In this document: positions 10,441 to 21,540 of the stretch, in pieces
Layout of the letters: each line of letters opens with the position of its first letter
Position numbering within the stretch: the stretch's first letter is position 1
Source: Hermatobates lingyangjiaoensis
Lineage: Eukaryota; Arthropoda; Insecta; Hemiptera; Hermatobatidae
Assembly (NCBI GenBank): GCA_026182355.1
Contig: JAPFBL010000555.1
Span: forward strand, 196,501-260,500
Length of the DNA stretch: 64,000 bases
Direction of reading: 5' to 3'
Translations under genes and position numbers: made by a program
The notes under the pieces: generated by a model
What the model saw: only the letters and a program-made list of their open reading frames with translations
The model's database searches: none
Told to the model about the DNA's origin: nothing

Positions 10441-11052
10441 TTTTGACTAACTTAAGTTTATTCAGTGATGTATCAAGGGGGGGGGGGGGGCGGCTATATA
10501 TAGAATTTAAAAAAAAATTATTAAAAGCCAAGAAATCTGAAATATATACCAATCTGAGTTTTTAAGGTCGTAATTGTTTTTATGTTTTATGTGTATAATA
10601 CTGTTTTAAACGGATTCTTTAACTGTAATATTTACAAAATAAATTTATTTTAAATTTTTCAAAAGTAAATTTAATTTAACAATCTTTTTTTTTTCATGAT
10701 TTGAATTATAAGTTTTTGTTTTGAAAAAACTTTGGTTTTCTTTCTTCATGACTTGAATTCTATAATTCTAAGAAAATAAATATTTTTATGACTTTCCGGT
10801 AGCGGCAGAGGGGGGGGGGGGTGCGAATCTGAAGGGCACCTCCTAAATCTTTCTTCGCCACTGAGTGTATTTAGTGTAGGGATCTTATAATGAGTAGTTT
10901 TGGATTGATGGTTTAACGTTCTCTCTGAGGGAAGACGTACAGAAAGTTTTCTTCACCTCTCCCGTGTGAATAAATCGAAAGCCAGAGTGCGTATCGAACC
11001 CAAGATCCACCATTCAATAGGCGAGCAAGTAAGGTACTGGGCTATCCTTCTA
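10441..11052 (-). repeat. SINE copy (minus strand) split by a hAT insertion
   Basis: The pieces 10441-10462 and 10864-11052 join to give the expected minus-strand SINE order (CTAACT..AAGT.TATT, TAGTGTAGGGATC, GACGTT-like block, eroded B box). The 401 bp between them is a separate element. Confidence 0.7.
10463..10863. mobile_element. hAT-type miniature element with 8-bp duplication
   Basis: Ends CAGTGATGTATC and GCGAAGAAA rc (..CTTCGCCACTG) are inverted. The 8 bases before it (AGTTTATT) and after it (AGTGTATT) match at 7 of 8 positions, the duplication length typical of hAT elements. It contains poly-G, an AT-rich core shared with 1395-1870 and 32345-33001, and no transposase. Confidence 0.75.
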
Positions 11053-11169
11053 TTTTACCCTATGTATATTTGAAAATAACATAAGGTTATGAAAGCACAG
11101 AATTGTTTATACTCTCATCTCGGCTTAAGCGTAGATGTTGAAGTATTAAATAAGCCTATGGCATTGTCA

Positions 11170-11760
11170 CCCCGAATGGTGTAGCAACTAGCTGCATATA
11201 GCGGTTCGGGACGGTCCTAGAATTTACCCCCCCCCCCTCCCTCCCTCCAACTGGCCGTTGATGATAATCCGCTAACCTTCAAAAATCCAGAAAGTCCCCA
11301 TATATTTATTTTCATGGAATTACAGTCAAGGATCTAATTTTAGACTGCTTGTTAATTAGTCCCAGACTTCAATCTTTTTACAGTACTCCTATCCACATAT
11401 AGTCGTCATCGAAAACAAACCAAATATTTTTCCAAACAGAAAAGTATAATTCAAATCATAAAAAAAAATTGTTAAGTTAACTGGCTACGTAAACAAATAT
11501 AATAAACTTTCAATCTCATTAAAAAAATAATTTTAAAATAAATTTATTTTTAATTTCCAAATATTGCAGTTTAAAACGGTATTACATATATAACACATAA
11601 AAAAAAATATCGACCTTAAAAACTATTTCGGTATAAAATTTGAGATTTGTGTTAGCTTTTTATAATTTTTTCTATTCCCCCTCCCCCCCCTTGAAATGCC
11701 GCCCTCTGGCACGTCCCCCTCCTTTTTGTTTTAAAGTGTAAGGCACCAACACTTTAAAAC
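11170..11760. mobile_element. hAT-type miniature element fragment
   Basis: Shares with 1395-1870 and 32345-33001 the blocks GTCGTCATCGAAAAC, GTTAACTGGCTACGTAAACA, ATCGACCTTAAAAAC and a C-rich end with TGCCGCCCTCTGGCACG. Left edge near GGTGTAGCAACTAG. Ends not resolved. Confidence 0.5.
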
Positions 11761-12228
11761 AAAAGAAAAAGCCTCAGTATAAAGACCTTTGGAGTTTGAT
11801 GTGGTATCTTTATTTGGATGTGAGTGAGGGGGGGGGGGAGCGTAAATATTAGAAAGGATGATTAGAAAGTAATTGAAATGGTGTAAACGGCCTGTGCAAA
11901 GGCCAGGTTATCTGAAACCACGGCGATATATTTTTATCTGGCTAACCAGCTCAAATGAACGAGATAACCTTTAATGCATTACAGTTCTTCTTACTTGCGA
12001 ACGTATTACAGCTCACATTACAATTCATATACCTCTATAAAAAAAAATATTATAACCTCTATTTCTTTCCTTTTAAGGATATAAACTGTAAGGTTTACTT
12101 GCGTAATCGTGTGTTTCAAGTATTTGTGACTTGGAATGACAGCCAGATTGCTGTCTGCAGTATTCTGTCAAAATCAATAGTCATTGTTAACAATTACTGA
12201 ATATATTTATTCAAAACATAAAACAGTC
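11761..12228. other. AT-rich intergenic sequence
   Basis: Poly-G at 11829; otherwise nothing recognisable. Confidence 0.3.
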
Positions 12229-12365
12229 CGTCAGGACAACATATCAAACGATTACAAGAAAAGAACACGTTGAAATAACACACAACTCACTTCAATATTA
12301 TTTTAGCCTATTCGTCATCAGGAGAAGGAAAATAAGAAGAAGAGTAGTTCTGCTCGACTATTATA
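12229..12365 (-). repeat. Eroded hammerhead-family repeat
   Basis: ATCAAACGATTACAAGAAAA, then ACACACAACTCACTTCAATA and CGTCATCAGGAGAAGG, match 38510-38585 in the same order. The core hairpin is degraded. Confidence 0.6.
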
Positions 12366-12950
12366 TTAGCAGCAGCTACTGCTCTCACCTGCTAGCAGTC
12401 AAGTGAAGTGTCAACTTGCCAGATATCTTTATAGTAACCAACCCGGTGTACTTGGAGGGCAGGCTTTCTCATCTACCTGCAGTGCAAGTGGACATACACT
12501 GAAGCTCCGGGGAGTCCTAATTCGGAGTGTTTATTCTATTCGGAAGAACTAGAATCATATCGGAATCAATGTATTGTTAGGAATCAAAATTGTAACACAT
12601 CAGGGAATTTGGATGGAATCATTTCATGTTGAATTGAGGTATTGAGAGAATCATAAACGTATTGGAATCGGGATATTGAGGGAATCAGAGTTGTATCGGA
12701 GGAATAAGAAAAAAAAACTGGTATCCTCACATTATTATTATTAAAAAGTAGTATTAATTTAAATATTATTAGTTGATTTACTAATATGAATTAGTATTCG
12801 TTTACTTATACTATAATTTTTCATTTTAGTATTCATTATTATTTATTAATAGGAATATGAAATAATATTTTAATAATATATACTACAGACAATAAAAGAT
12901 TTCCACTAATGACACTTAAAAGAAATCAATAAACAACAGTATGAAATAGT
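12366..12950. other. Mixed intergenic sequence
   Basis: 12370-12530 is GC-richer with no recognised content. 12540-12700 contains a degenerate GGAATC-rich repeat of roughly 25 bp. The rest is AT-rich. Confidence 0.3.
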
Positions 12951-12955
12951 ACTAA

Positions 12956-12985
12956 GAATTTTCGACCAGTAGCAGTCATCCTCAG
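12956..12985 (-). ncRNA. Hammerhead-like motif (minus)
   Basis: On the minus strand: CTGAGGA, T, GAC...GTC hairpin, GAA, AATT, C. All core positions fit. Single copy, no facing partner. Confidence 0.4.
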
Positions 12986-13125
12986 AGTCTATAAATGAAT
13001 GAAACTCTAATAAAACCTATTACTAGTTAGAGATCTTAGTCCGTGTTTTGGACTTTTATAGTCTGGTTGCTTAGGTATAGACATATCGTAATATTTTATT
13101 AGTAAATATTATTTTCTTTAGTGTA

Positions 13126-13441
13126 CACTCATACCTCGATTGACTGGACCTCACTTTAACGGATTTCGGAAGCAACGGACTTACAGCTGTGCCGGAATCC
13201 GTGTATCTGTTTGGTCGGTGTTTTTCGACCTTTTTTTGGCCCTGCTTTGCGAGTTGTTTGTGAAATATTCAACATTTTTTTTAACCGTGGCACCTTGTGA
13301 AGAAAAACCCTGTAGAAAAGCGGAAAAGAACCAACAGTATCACAGAAGGTTTAGTTGATTAAAAAGTTAAATACAGTAGTATCAGAAACTTCGGATGATC
13401 GGTGTTCCACCCTTTTAGTCCGTTAAACCGTGGCGTGACTG
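13126..13441. mobile_element. pogo/Tigger-like miniature element
   Basis: Flanked by TA on both sides (13124-13125 and 13442-13443). The ends are inverted: CACTCATACCTCGATTGACT on the left and CAGTCACGCCACGGTTTAAC read inward from the right (about 15 of 23 match). The CCTCGnTTnACGGA style is typical of pogo-group terminal repeats. The 72-codon frame inside has no transposase motifs. Confidence 0.6.
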
Positions 13442-13519
13442 TATTTAGAATCTGTGGAATTATTTTTAAAAAATTATAGTTTTCAGCATGAGTGTGATAT
13501 CGTATATCACAGCATATAT

Positions 13520-13925
13520 GAGTTCAATGTAGATAAAGAAATATGGAGAAATTAAAAATACACAGTCTATAATTTTAGGTTTGAACCGTCTTTAGGAGAA
13601 ATAAGAGAGGGAAACCAAGAACACTGGTTCCCAGAGAGGCCAGACGAGTCTCTATATCAGTGCACTTGCTTTTTTTTCTCTTCTCCTGAAGATGGTTCAA
13701 AACGAAAATTGGAGACTGTGTGTTTTTAATTTCTTTATCTAGATTGAAAGCGCACTGGTACAGAGACGTTTGGAGACCATCTCTGTACCAAACGGGTCTC
13801 CAACAATCTCTGTAACAGTGTGCTTGGTTTCCTTCCCTAATCCTGAAGACTGTTGAAACCGAAAATTACAGACTATGTATTTTTAATGTCTCTATGTTTC
13901 TTTATCTACATTAAACTTTATTTGT
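13520..13925. repeat. Double inverted repeat of the TTCAATGTA family
   Basis: Left end GAGTTCAATGTAGATAAAG, right end CTTTATCTACATTAAAC. It contains one minus core (near 13580) and two plus cores: CTGAAGA at about 13684 and about 13850, each followed by a GGTTC-type hairpin and GAAAATT. An older, more diverged relative of 48349-48645. Confidence 0.75.
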
Positions 13926-14989
13926 CCCTTTAGGATCGTATTTTCATCGAAAAAGTGTTTTACAGCATACATCATAGAGTACGATAGCTCAAATATTCAT
14001 TTTGTTAATCGTATTAGTCAGTTTGGAGTTAAAGCATTTCGGTTTGACCCTCATAAACTTTATGATTCTCGTTAAAAAGACTTTTCGATATTAAAAAAGA
14101 AAAAAAAAAGAGATAATAAAATTAAGATATATATTAAAAGTTTTGCCTGAAAGCTGGGGATGTATACAACAGTAACAAAGATGAAAAGACAGTGATTAAG
14201 CTGAAGTGAGCTGTAAAAAAGGTGTCTTTTTTTTATTGAACAAGTGCGTCTATAGAATGAGGTGAACGTCCCGCCTCCCCCCTCCACGAAAACAATAAGG
14301 CAAGCCAGACCAACCGTCTTTACTTTATCTGTCATTCCAGATTAATGGACCAACAGATGGCAACAACAGTCATACAGCTCTTAAAGATAAAAACCCCTGA
14401 ACAAAACCTCAATTTACTTGTTTTCAATTAAGCATCTAATAAAACTGATGCCTTCTTTTTCTTTTTTTTTAAGAAAGAAGAAAAAAATACTCGTTTTATA
14501 AGAAACAATAATCGAAATTTAGTTATACAGATGTGCAGCTTTTATAATTGTATCTAATGAATTCACAAGATGAACTTGTGATAACAAGCGTAATGATGAT
14601 ACTTGAGTGACCTACTCTGGTAACCTTATTGCAACCTCTTTACCGATTTATCAATAGAATTAATACAAAACTAGCACCTTTTTTGTATTAATAAGTATAA
14701 GTAAAAAGGAAAATATGTTATATGGTTTTTTGGTGTAATTACATTGAACGGAAAGGGATAATACGTTATATTATGTAAATTCTGAAAACAATTTTTTTTA
14801 ACTGTTAAAACTAATCACTTAACATTTTGTTTATAGCATTCACCGAAAATTGTTTATTATAAGAAAGAAATGTAGAATTTCCAAGTATGTTAAGAGGCAA
14901 TATAACCATAAAGAAAAATAACCAGAATAACGGCAACCTACTACTTTTCATGGAATTGTTTACATTCATCTAGAAATATTTTTATCAGA
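13926..14989. other. AT-rich intergenic sequence
   Basis: No gene recognised. A (TTTTTTCTTTTT) run makes chance open frames. Confidence 0.3.
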
Positions 14990-15248
14990 ATCAGATCAAA
15001 GGTATTTATCAAACTTAATTTTTTCTTTTTTAGAAAATGAAAAGTGTTTTTACTAATCAGTTAATTCGATGTCTAAAATGTGTAAACTTTTAAACGATTC
15101 TGTAGAAGACTAAATGAAATAAATACTTTTTAGAGTATTTTTCCTTTTGATAAAACTTTAGACGGAGACATAACACAGTTCTTTTCTCTATAGTAATGAT
15201 TAAGTTAAAGTATAAATTGAAATAAAATAATTATAGAAGTATATGATT
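14990..15248 (-). repeat. Right arm, block D of the inverted duplication
   Basis: Reverse complement of about 6760-7012, including TTAGACGGAGACATAACACA and TGTAGAAGACTAAATGAAA. Confidence 0.7.
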
Positions 15249-16162
15249 ACAGAAATATCTGTATAAAACTCTGATGTTCTTGTTTAAATGTTTGCACACA
15301 GGTGAAAATTGGAATATTTGTTAATTCCAGTTTATGACGAATTATTCAAATAAATATTAAAGAAAACAGTGAGTAGTATATTCTTTCAAAATAATGGCAT
15401 TAAAATGAAAGAATAATTACAAATAAATTCTCCCAACTCAAGTCAAGTAAAATTAACGACTCCAGATGTGAAATCTATGTTATAAACCTGACGAGTTTTT
15501 CTACGAAAGATGTCAGTCCCATTTTGGAAATCTTATTATTGTTTAGACGGATGTTTCTTTTTAGTTCACGTATTTACTGTTAATTCTTGTTTTATATCAG
15601 GAATCTGTCAGTTTTCCTGGTTCTAATTAATTCTAAGCCAACATTTTGATTTAACAATCGTATTTAGAAGTTAAGCATTAAACAGATGTAAGAAATTCCA
15701 AAAATATATATAATAAACTATTACATTAGAAGTTTAAAATGAATAATTGTAGGAATATAAACTTGAACACCAATGTCAGCTTAAATACGAAAGTTGTAAG
15801 GTAATATTAAGGACACATTCCTTTCATTAATGTTATTTTATCTTGAGTAAAATAAATGAAATGTTTCAATTTGAAGTTTTTGTTAGTTTTAAATATGCTT
15901 GATTGTGTATATACCTTGAATTGATGTTTCATTTATGTATGTAATAAAATAATTGAAATTTTTTGCTTTTAATTTTTTTGTTTTATTACATATACTTATT
16001 GTGTATAGATCTTAATCTAATGTTAAGAATCTTTGTTTCATGGCTTAATAACAAGAAATAGCAATACCAGTTATTCCTGTCAATCACAATCAGTGAATGC
16101 ATATTATTAAATGTTGCTATCATTTCTTGACACTGAGTGACACAAGAGGTCACGGGCCATCT
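15249..16162. other. About 0.9 kb present only in the right arm
   Basis: It interrupts a block that is continuous at 6505-7012, so probably an insertion here. AT-rich; no ends or coding signal recognised. Confidence 0.35.
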
Positions 16163-16335
16163 AGTACACTTTAAATTTGAAACTTTAAGTATATTATGGC
16201 TTATAAACATGGATTTACAAGTTATTTTTTCGTAATTAGAATGAGGAAAAGATAAAGCATGTCTTCGCACAAAAGATTTTATACAACGACAGGTTTCGAG
16301 TATTTAGTGTTCATCATGAAAGTTACATTTCCTTA
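16163..16335 (-). repeat. Right arm, block C of the inverted duplication
   Basis: Reverse complement of about 6600-6760: AACACTAAATA..CGAAAC core remnant, AAAATCTTTTGTG, CCTCATTCTAAT and AACTTGTAAATCCA. Confidence 0.7.
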
Positions 16336-17275
16336 CTAAAGCAGATGTACCCGGCAAGGATGCCTGAAGATTTTTTTAAAACTTGCTAAGATTAATAGCC
16401 GAAAAGGATTAAATCAGAAAGATATTTAACAAACCCTTCTAAAATGTGACCGTCTCTTCCACCTGATGCTTCATATGAATTCAAGATTCCATATTGTGCA
16501 ATCAGTATTTTCAAAAAAGCCTTTGATCCGCCATACGGTCCACTGACCGCATCAGTTTTCAAATAAGATCGAATTTTTGCTTTTTTTTTTATTATTCAAC
16601 AATGAAAAATCCTTTTATATCAAGCTAAAGAATGAGTTAATTCAAACAAACTCAGTGTTAGTTTTGATAAGGGTTTTAAAAACTTAAAATGCAGTAAACC
16701 TGCATCAGGAAAGTATATTTGCAATATGATCCCTTATAGATTACCCATAAAAGGTTTCTTGTTTCATCATTGCCTTTCTCTTGATAAATAATATACCAAA
16801 ACTTATCTGGTTCCCCTTTTCATTAAAAAAATCATTGTTTTCCAAAGTTAGTTTTCTTCATTCTGGTTTCTGTTTTTCATGCTCCTCTTCTAATATGATG
16901 GGATTAAATTTTAAAACTAATGGGACAATTAATAGGGGTTTTCCCTTCTGCTATATTGTTGGGGTCCAATAATTTGAGTAAATCCAGTGTTTCAGAAGTA
17001 TTATTAGACAAAAATCTGCTCGTAAACTGTACATAAGAATTAAGAATTTTAGTTCTGTGGGGGAACACTTTGATTCCATCAAACACTTATTACAAGCAGA
17101 TATATAATATTTCTGCAGAAAAACTTATGAGCAATTATAAGAATGCATTAGAATATAAACTAAACTATTTATTAATGGGTTGTTTTAAATGGTACTAAAT
17201 AATTCATGTTTAAGTGAAAGTGGTGTCAAACATAGCAAAGCCTTCATTCCAAAGCGAAATGGACCAAGTTTGGTA
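16336..17275. other. AT-rich intergenic sequence
   Basis: No gene or repeat recognised. Confidence 0.3.
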
Positions 17276-17289
17276 CTAATGTATCCATT

Positions 17290-17610
17290 GGGGCCAGGCT
17301 AGCTCAGAGGTTACGTGCTCGCCTCTGAACTGATAAGACCGGGGTTCGATCCCCACCTGGCCCTCGATTTATTCACGCGGGAGGTGAATAAATCTGAGCA
17401 CGTCGTCCCTCGGAGAAGGACGTTAAACTGTCGGTCCCGAGCCTGTACGATGTCAGGTACTCGTTAAAGATCCCTACTCTAATACATTTGAGTTAGGCAA
17501 AATTTAGGACTCCCAATGTAGAATCAATCTTCATTGTGTGGTATCACAAAGGGCCAATGCTCAGCCTACGTGTGTTCCCTTGTGGAACTGCCACTGCAAC
17601 CTAACATAAC
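17290..17610 (+). repeat. Full-length tRNA-derived SINE with 14-bp target-site duplication
   Basis: The tRNA-like head has GGGCCAGG (17291) pairing with CCTGGCCC (17356-17363) as an intact acceptor stem, A box TAGCTCAGAGG and B box GGTTCGATCC. The body has GAGCACGTCGTCCC, GGACGTTAAACTG and TCCCAATGTAGAATC blocks. The tail is AACCTAACATAACCTAA. CTAATGTATCCATT stands at both 17276-17289 and 17611-17624. This is the reference copy for the family; the body resembles a conserved SINE central domain but I cannot name which one. Confidence 0.92.
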
Positions 17611-17635
17611 CTAATGTATCCATTATAGCAGCCCC

Positions 17636-17754
17636 TTGTACCCTGTGGAAGAACACCAAGCATTTGAAACGTGTCGAAATTGTGTCAAATCTTTCGTGTG
17701 GAGACTTGGCGTTTCTTTTCCTTATTCTAATCACCACAGATACATGTTATATCA
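17636..17754 (+). repeat. Half copy of block C type repeat
   Basis: AAGAACACCAAGCATTTGAAACGTGTC is an eroded core; TTTCGTGTGGAGACTTGGCG and CTTATTCTAATCACCA match 6505-6540 and 6650-6690. Confidence 0.6.
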
Positions 17755-18429
17755 AACATATTTAAACTGTTCTACAATTAAAGAAGTAGAATGTACCACC
17801 TTACCTTGTATACTTTTTCTTCCCCAGTCGACCTTCAAGTCCTTGTTATCCAATTATTCTTCTTAGTTTATCTCTAATAACCTCTATGGTACCAATCATA
17901 ACATTATCTTCATTCAACAATTATTTAATCAAATTGGAACGACAGTTATGAGGCCATGTAATGTCCCCCCCAGTTCAAACAACACATGGAATCACGAGTA
18001 CAACACTCACATTTATACCATACCATACGACCGTTTGGTATTCGCTTTTAAATACTTTATATTTTGTCAATAATTTTATTGAGGGATTTCAAGAATTACG
18101 TCTACACTCAAAAAAAAAAAAGTTCAATATGAAACTAACAACGCGTTTCGAACTCTTGGTGTTCTTCTTCAGGATAACATCTGCAAGTCGTTCCGAAAGT
18201 CTTTTCCGTAAATTGACCCACAACAATGTAGATTTTAACCTGAAGAAGATCACTAAGTGTTGGAAACGCGATGTTAGTTTCATATTAAACTCTTTTTTTT
18301 TTGTGTGGAGACGTAATTCTTGAAATTCCTTAATATGAGTAAATACCGTACTATAGCAGGTTGCACAAGAATTGATCAATCATTTTACATATAACAAAAC
18401 AATTTTATTATTCAAAGATTAGTATTGCG
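17755..18429 (+). repeat. Penelope-like derived repeat, copy 2
   Basis: Inverted partner of 5356-6052. Minus core at 18140-18172; plus core at 18240-18271 (CTGAAGA, A, GATCACTAAGTGTTG, GAA, ACGCGA, T). Flanks TTAAC and GTTAG can pair as stem I. The long open frames across it on both strands are by-products of the inverted structure. Confidence 0.75.
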
Positions 18430-18520
18430 ATTCGGCTTCGTCAGAGTCTAAAACCCAACCCAACCAGCAATAGTTGGGTTTTTGACTCTGACGAAGACTC
18501 TTGTTATGGTTGATTTTATA
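18430..18520. repeat. Short inverted repeat of the ATGATCAAACC family core
   Basis: CTTCGTCAGAGTCTAAAACCC and GGGTTTTTGACTCTGACGAAG face each other. Only the centre of the element is kept. Confidence 0.7.
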
Positions 18521-18841
18521 CTTTATATATTTACGCATCTACAGCTCTGTTCATGATCCTATATTTTTCAATATAATAGAGAAGAGATCAGGTGCACGCC
18601 GTCGGGCATATTCTCTTAAAGGTTTGACAATATGCTAATTGATTCCTTATTTAATCAGCTGACAACGTTTAGGACCCGCGATACATTCGACAAACATGTT
18701 AAGTGTCTATTGAACCCATTTTGAACTGAATGCTCTGTCAAAACAAGAAAAATTAAAACTTCAGTCATACATAAACTAGCACTAGCTAACGGAGAAAACA
18801 GCTATTCTGGTATATATAAGGAATATATTGGTATGTATTGA
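18521..18841. other. AT-rich intergenic sequence
   Basis: Nothing recognisable. Confidence 0.3.
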
Positions 18842-19597
18842 AATTAGGGACAAGGATAGCCCATTGACTTATATACTCGCCTCTGGACTTGTAACCGGGG
18901 TTCGACACACTCTGACTCTCGATTTATTCATATTGGGAGTAAAAAAAAAATTTCTGAGCACGTCGTCCTTTGGAGAGGACGTTGTGTTTGTTTTGATTTT
19001 GTCGTGTAACTAGGAATACGGCTATGCTATGATAGAGCAGAATAGGCTCATGCTTTTTACTGTGGAGTCCTTCACGAGTCACGAGAAACCAACCGCTTCC
19101 TCACAGATGAGGAAACAAGACAGTTCACGTCGACAAGGTACATTGGTGTTTTGGTTAAGCCTGTTTGGATTTGTACTCATGTCTCTCGACCTTTCGGCGG
19201 AGAACAGATCGATGATTTTTTACGTGAGACCCTTTAGCCACATCGAAAGATCTACTATATCGTCAACAAGAAGGGATGCGACTGAGCCCGCCGATCTGCC
19301 TAAGATGGACCTCGTGGAGGCAGGTCCCACGACAACGTATCAAACAAAGAAAAAGAAAGAGAACAGTAGGAAGAATAAGCAAAAAAAAAAAAAATTCTTA
19401 CTCCACTGAGTTCAGAGCGTCGATTTCAGGCTCGATATCCAGAAATCCGAACATAAACGAGTCAGGTACTCGTTAAAGATGGTTGGACAAAGTTTATGAC
19501 TCCCCAATGTAGAATACTCATTGTGTGATATCACAAAGGGCTAATGCTCGACCTATGTGTGTTCTCTTGTGCGTCTGCCACTGCAACATAACCTAAC
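18842..19597 (+). repeat. SINE copy split by a 0.48-kb insertion
   Basis: The head and body (18842-18983, to GGACGTT) and tail (19461-19597, from GTCAGGTACTCG to CCTAACC) are separated by 18984-19460. About 27 bases of consensus are missing at the junction. Confidence 0.75.
18984..19460. mobile_element. Unclassified insertion inside the SINE
   Basis: GC content is higher than the surroundings. A 126-codon frame (19029-19409) ends in a lysine-rich tract and contains no motif I recognise. No duplication at the edges was found, so the mechanism is unknown. Confidence 0.4.
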
Positions 19598-20085
19598 CAT
19601 CAAGCAATATCCCCCCCACCTTCCCAAACAATATAGGACACATCAACACATAACGCATATTTTTGATAAAATATTACAGTTCAAACTGCAATCCATATAA
19701 ACGTCTACCACATCTGCTACTCCCCAACTTTGTTTTTGTCTTTTACATCCCTTGAAATTACTTCAGTAAGCAAAGTTAGTTTCAAAAAAAAGTTTTATTT
19801 TGTTAAGTATTCTGAAAAAAAAATTGGGACATTATTTAGAAAATATTGTATGATGACTTGAAAATTAAAAAGTACCGTTTAATCTCTCAAGTATGGAGAG
19901 TGGGGGAGTAGAAGTTGAATTATTAGTTTAAGTGTGACTTGTAGGTGTACTCGGTCTACTTTAGGTGTGCCTTAGATCTGCCTGGTGTACGCCTTTGGCT
20001 GCTTGGTTAACTTACTTTCTAGGATAAACATATGCAATATAATCATAGAGAACAAACAAAACGGAAGATAAACATAAAACTTACA
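19598..20085. other. AT-rich intergenic sequence
   Basis: Nothing recognisable. Confidence 0.3.
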
Positions 20086-20205
20086 AAGATATTTCAACAT
20101 CTGTCGTCGTGGGAGCCATTCTGGATCATACTTTGAAAACAGAATCTTGACTCACTTCATCCTCCCTGATGACAACAGATGTCGAAATATCGTTGTGAAT
20201 TTTAA
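20086..20205. repeat. Facing hammerhead-like pair of the GAAATATCG family
   Basis: Minus copy at about 20090-20116 and plus copy at 20166-20191 (CTGATGA, C, ACAGATGT region, C, GAA, ATAT, C). The plus copy ends in the same GTTGTGA as the tail of the Penelope-like element at 10255. Confidence 0.65.
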
Positions 20206-20384
20206 AAAATGGAAAAAAAACGATGATAATGGCCCTGAAAATACTAGATGTTCACAAACAATAGAAAAACACCCTATAGGTTCAACTTTTGACCAGGAAT
20301 GACACGGATACCAAACTTATGTTACGATAATGGCTACTATTACAGTATGGGTACTATTACAGTACCTACCTTCGATTTCCTACT

Positions 20385-21005
20385 CTAGTATGCTATCTAC
20401 CACCCATTCTAGTATCTACCGTAAATAACAAAACAGTTTTTAGGTGATAGATTTATTTGAAATTATTCACAATTCATTACACAAAAATTTTACAACTTAT
20501 TCAAAATATAAAGTTTACAACATTAAAAAAAGTAACATATACAATATATCCCGTCAAAATTTATTCTAATGCAGGCAATCAGTTATTATATGGCATTTAC
20601 TCACTGTAGAGTAAAAAGTTAACGAAGTATTCTCCACATATAGAAGTTTAATCATATAAACAATGCGTTTCGAACACGTCGTGTTCTTCCGCGTAAACTT
20701 TTTACCCTATGAAATTTATTCTATTACTGTTTGTAAACAAATCTTACATTGTTCAAGAAAGCTGTCAATACATCATGGTGCTTTCTCAGAATTTTCCCAC
20801 AGTAATGGTCTAAATGAGATTGCCAATGCTGTTGAGGTACTTCTGTTTTCTTTCTCAGTATGTTAATCTCTGCGATGTATAATCACAGGAAATGTTGAAT
20901 TTTTCTAAATAAATACATTTTAAAAGGATATTTTTTTTCTTAGCATACTTTTGATGAATTTCAAGTTCTGTACTATGAAATAATATCGTAAGTGGTAGAT
21001 AACAC
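20385..21005 (+). repeat. Dispersed repeat, copy 1 (interrupted)
   Basis: Matches 37960-38405 in the same orientation: ACCGTAAATAA, GAAATTATTCACAATT, GTTCAAGAAAG, CAGTAATGGTCTAAATG and ATATCGTAAGT blocks. Possible inverted ends CTATCTACCAC. It carries the insertion described next. Confidence 0.75.
20569..20711 (-). mobile_element. 143-bp insertion carrying a hammerhead-like core, with target-site duplication
   Basis: AAATTTATTCTA occurs at about 20558-20568 (plus adjoining base) and at 20712-20723. The homologous repeat at 38100 lacks the 143 bp, giving an empty site. The insert holds a minus core (CAATGCGTTTCGAACACGTC..GTTC) and ends in GTAAACTTTTTACCC. The same unit occurs at 29645-29790 and 34215-34400. 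Confidence 0.7.
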
Positions 21006-21540
21006 ATAGCAACTATAGTAGCACCCAATAATACTTGCTAATTTTGAAGACTAGCTATTATTCAAAATATGATAACCTAAAAAGTTAAAGTAAACTATTT
21101 TTCAATATTTTAATCTTGTAATAATTAATACATAATAAGTTAAAGTTAATATTCCAATTTGTTTAATCTATTTTTTTATTTGGGATTAGAACTGGAGAGT
21201 TGAACTCTGTTGTGGGATTTTAACTTTGCATTTTTTTTTTCAGAATTGATGCGAAGGTATACTTCAATGATTAACAGAAGGTATTCGGAATATCAGTAAA
21301 TATATATTTCCTTACAACAAAATAAGTAAACAGATATTGCGAAGATGCTATAGTAAGAGAGAGGTTACAGGATGACATTAATTCCTTGATTCCTCCACAG
21401 AAACAGGGATATGTTAGCTCATAACATATATATTCATCACTCATGAATTATGGAGGACACAAATAAGTGCAACCAATGTCATTTATCTCTGGTTTTGAAC
21501 GTAACATAAAAAAAAAAGGAAAGGAATAAGACTCCTAATA
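21006..21540. other. AT-rich upstream sequence
   Basis: No repeat recognised; upstream region of the TIS11 gene. Confidence 0.3.

Noticed and set aside
17290..17363. A functional tRNA gene
   Set aside because: The tRNA-like head is followed by the SINE body and tail, has several diverged copies in the window, and is bounded by a target-site duplication.
18089..18379. Overlapping open frames on both strands (96 and 120 codons)
   Set aside because: They arise from the inverted repeat of the hammerhead-family element; similar peptides on both strands reflect the symmetry.
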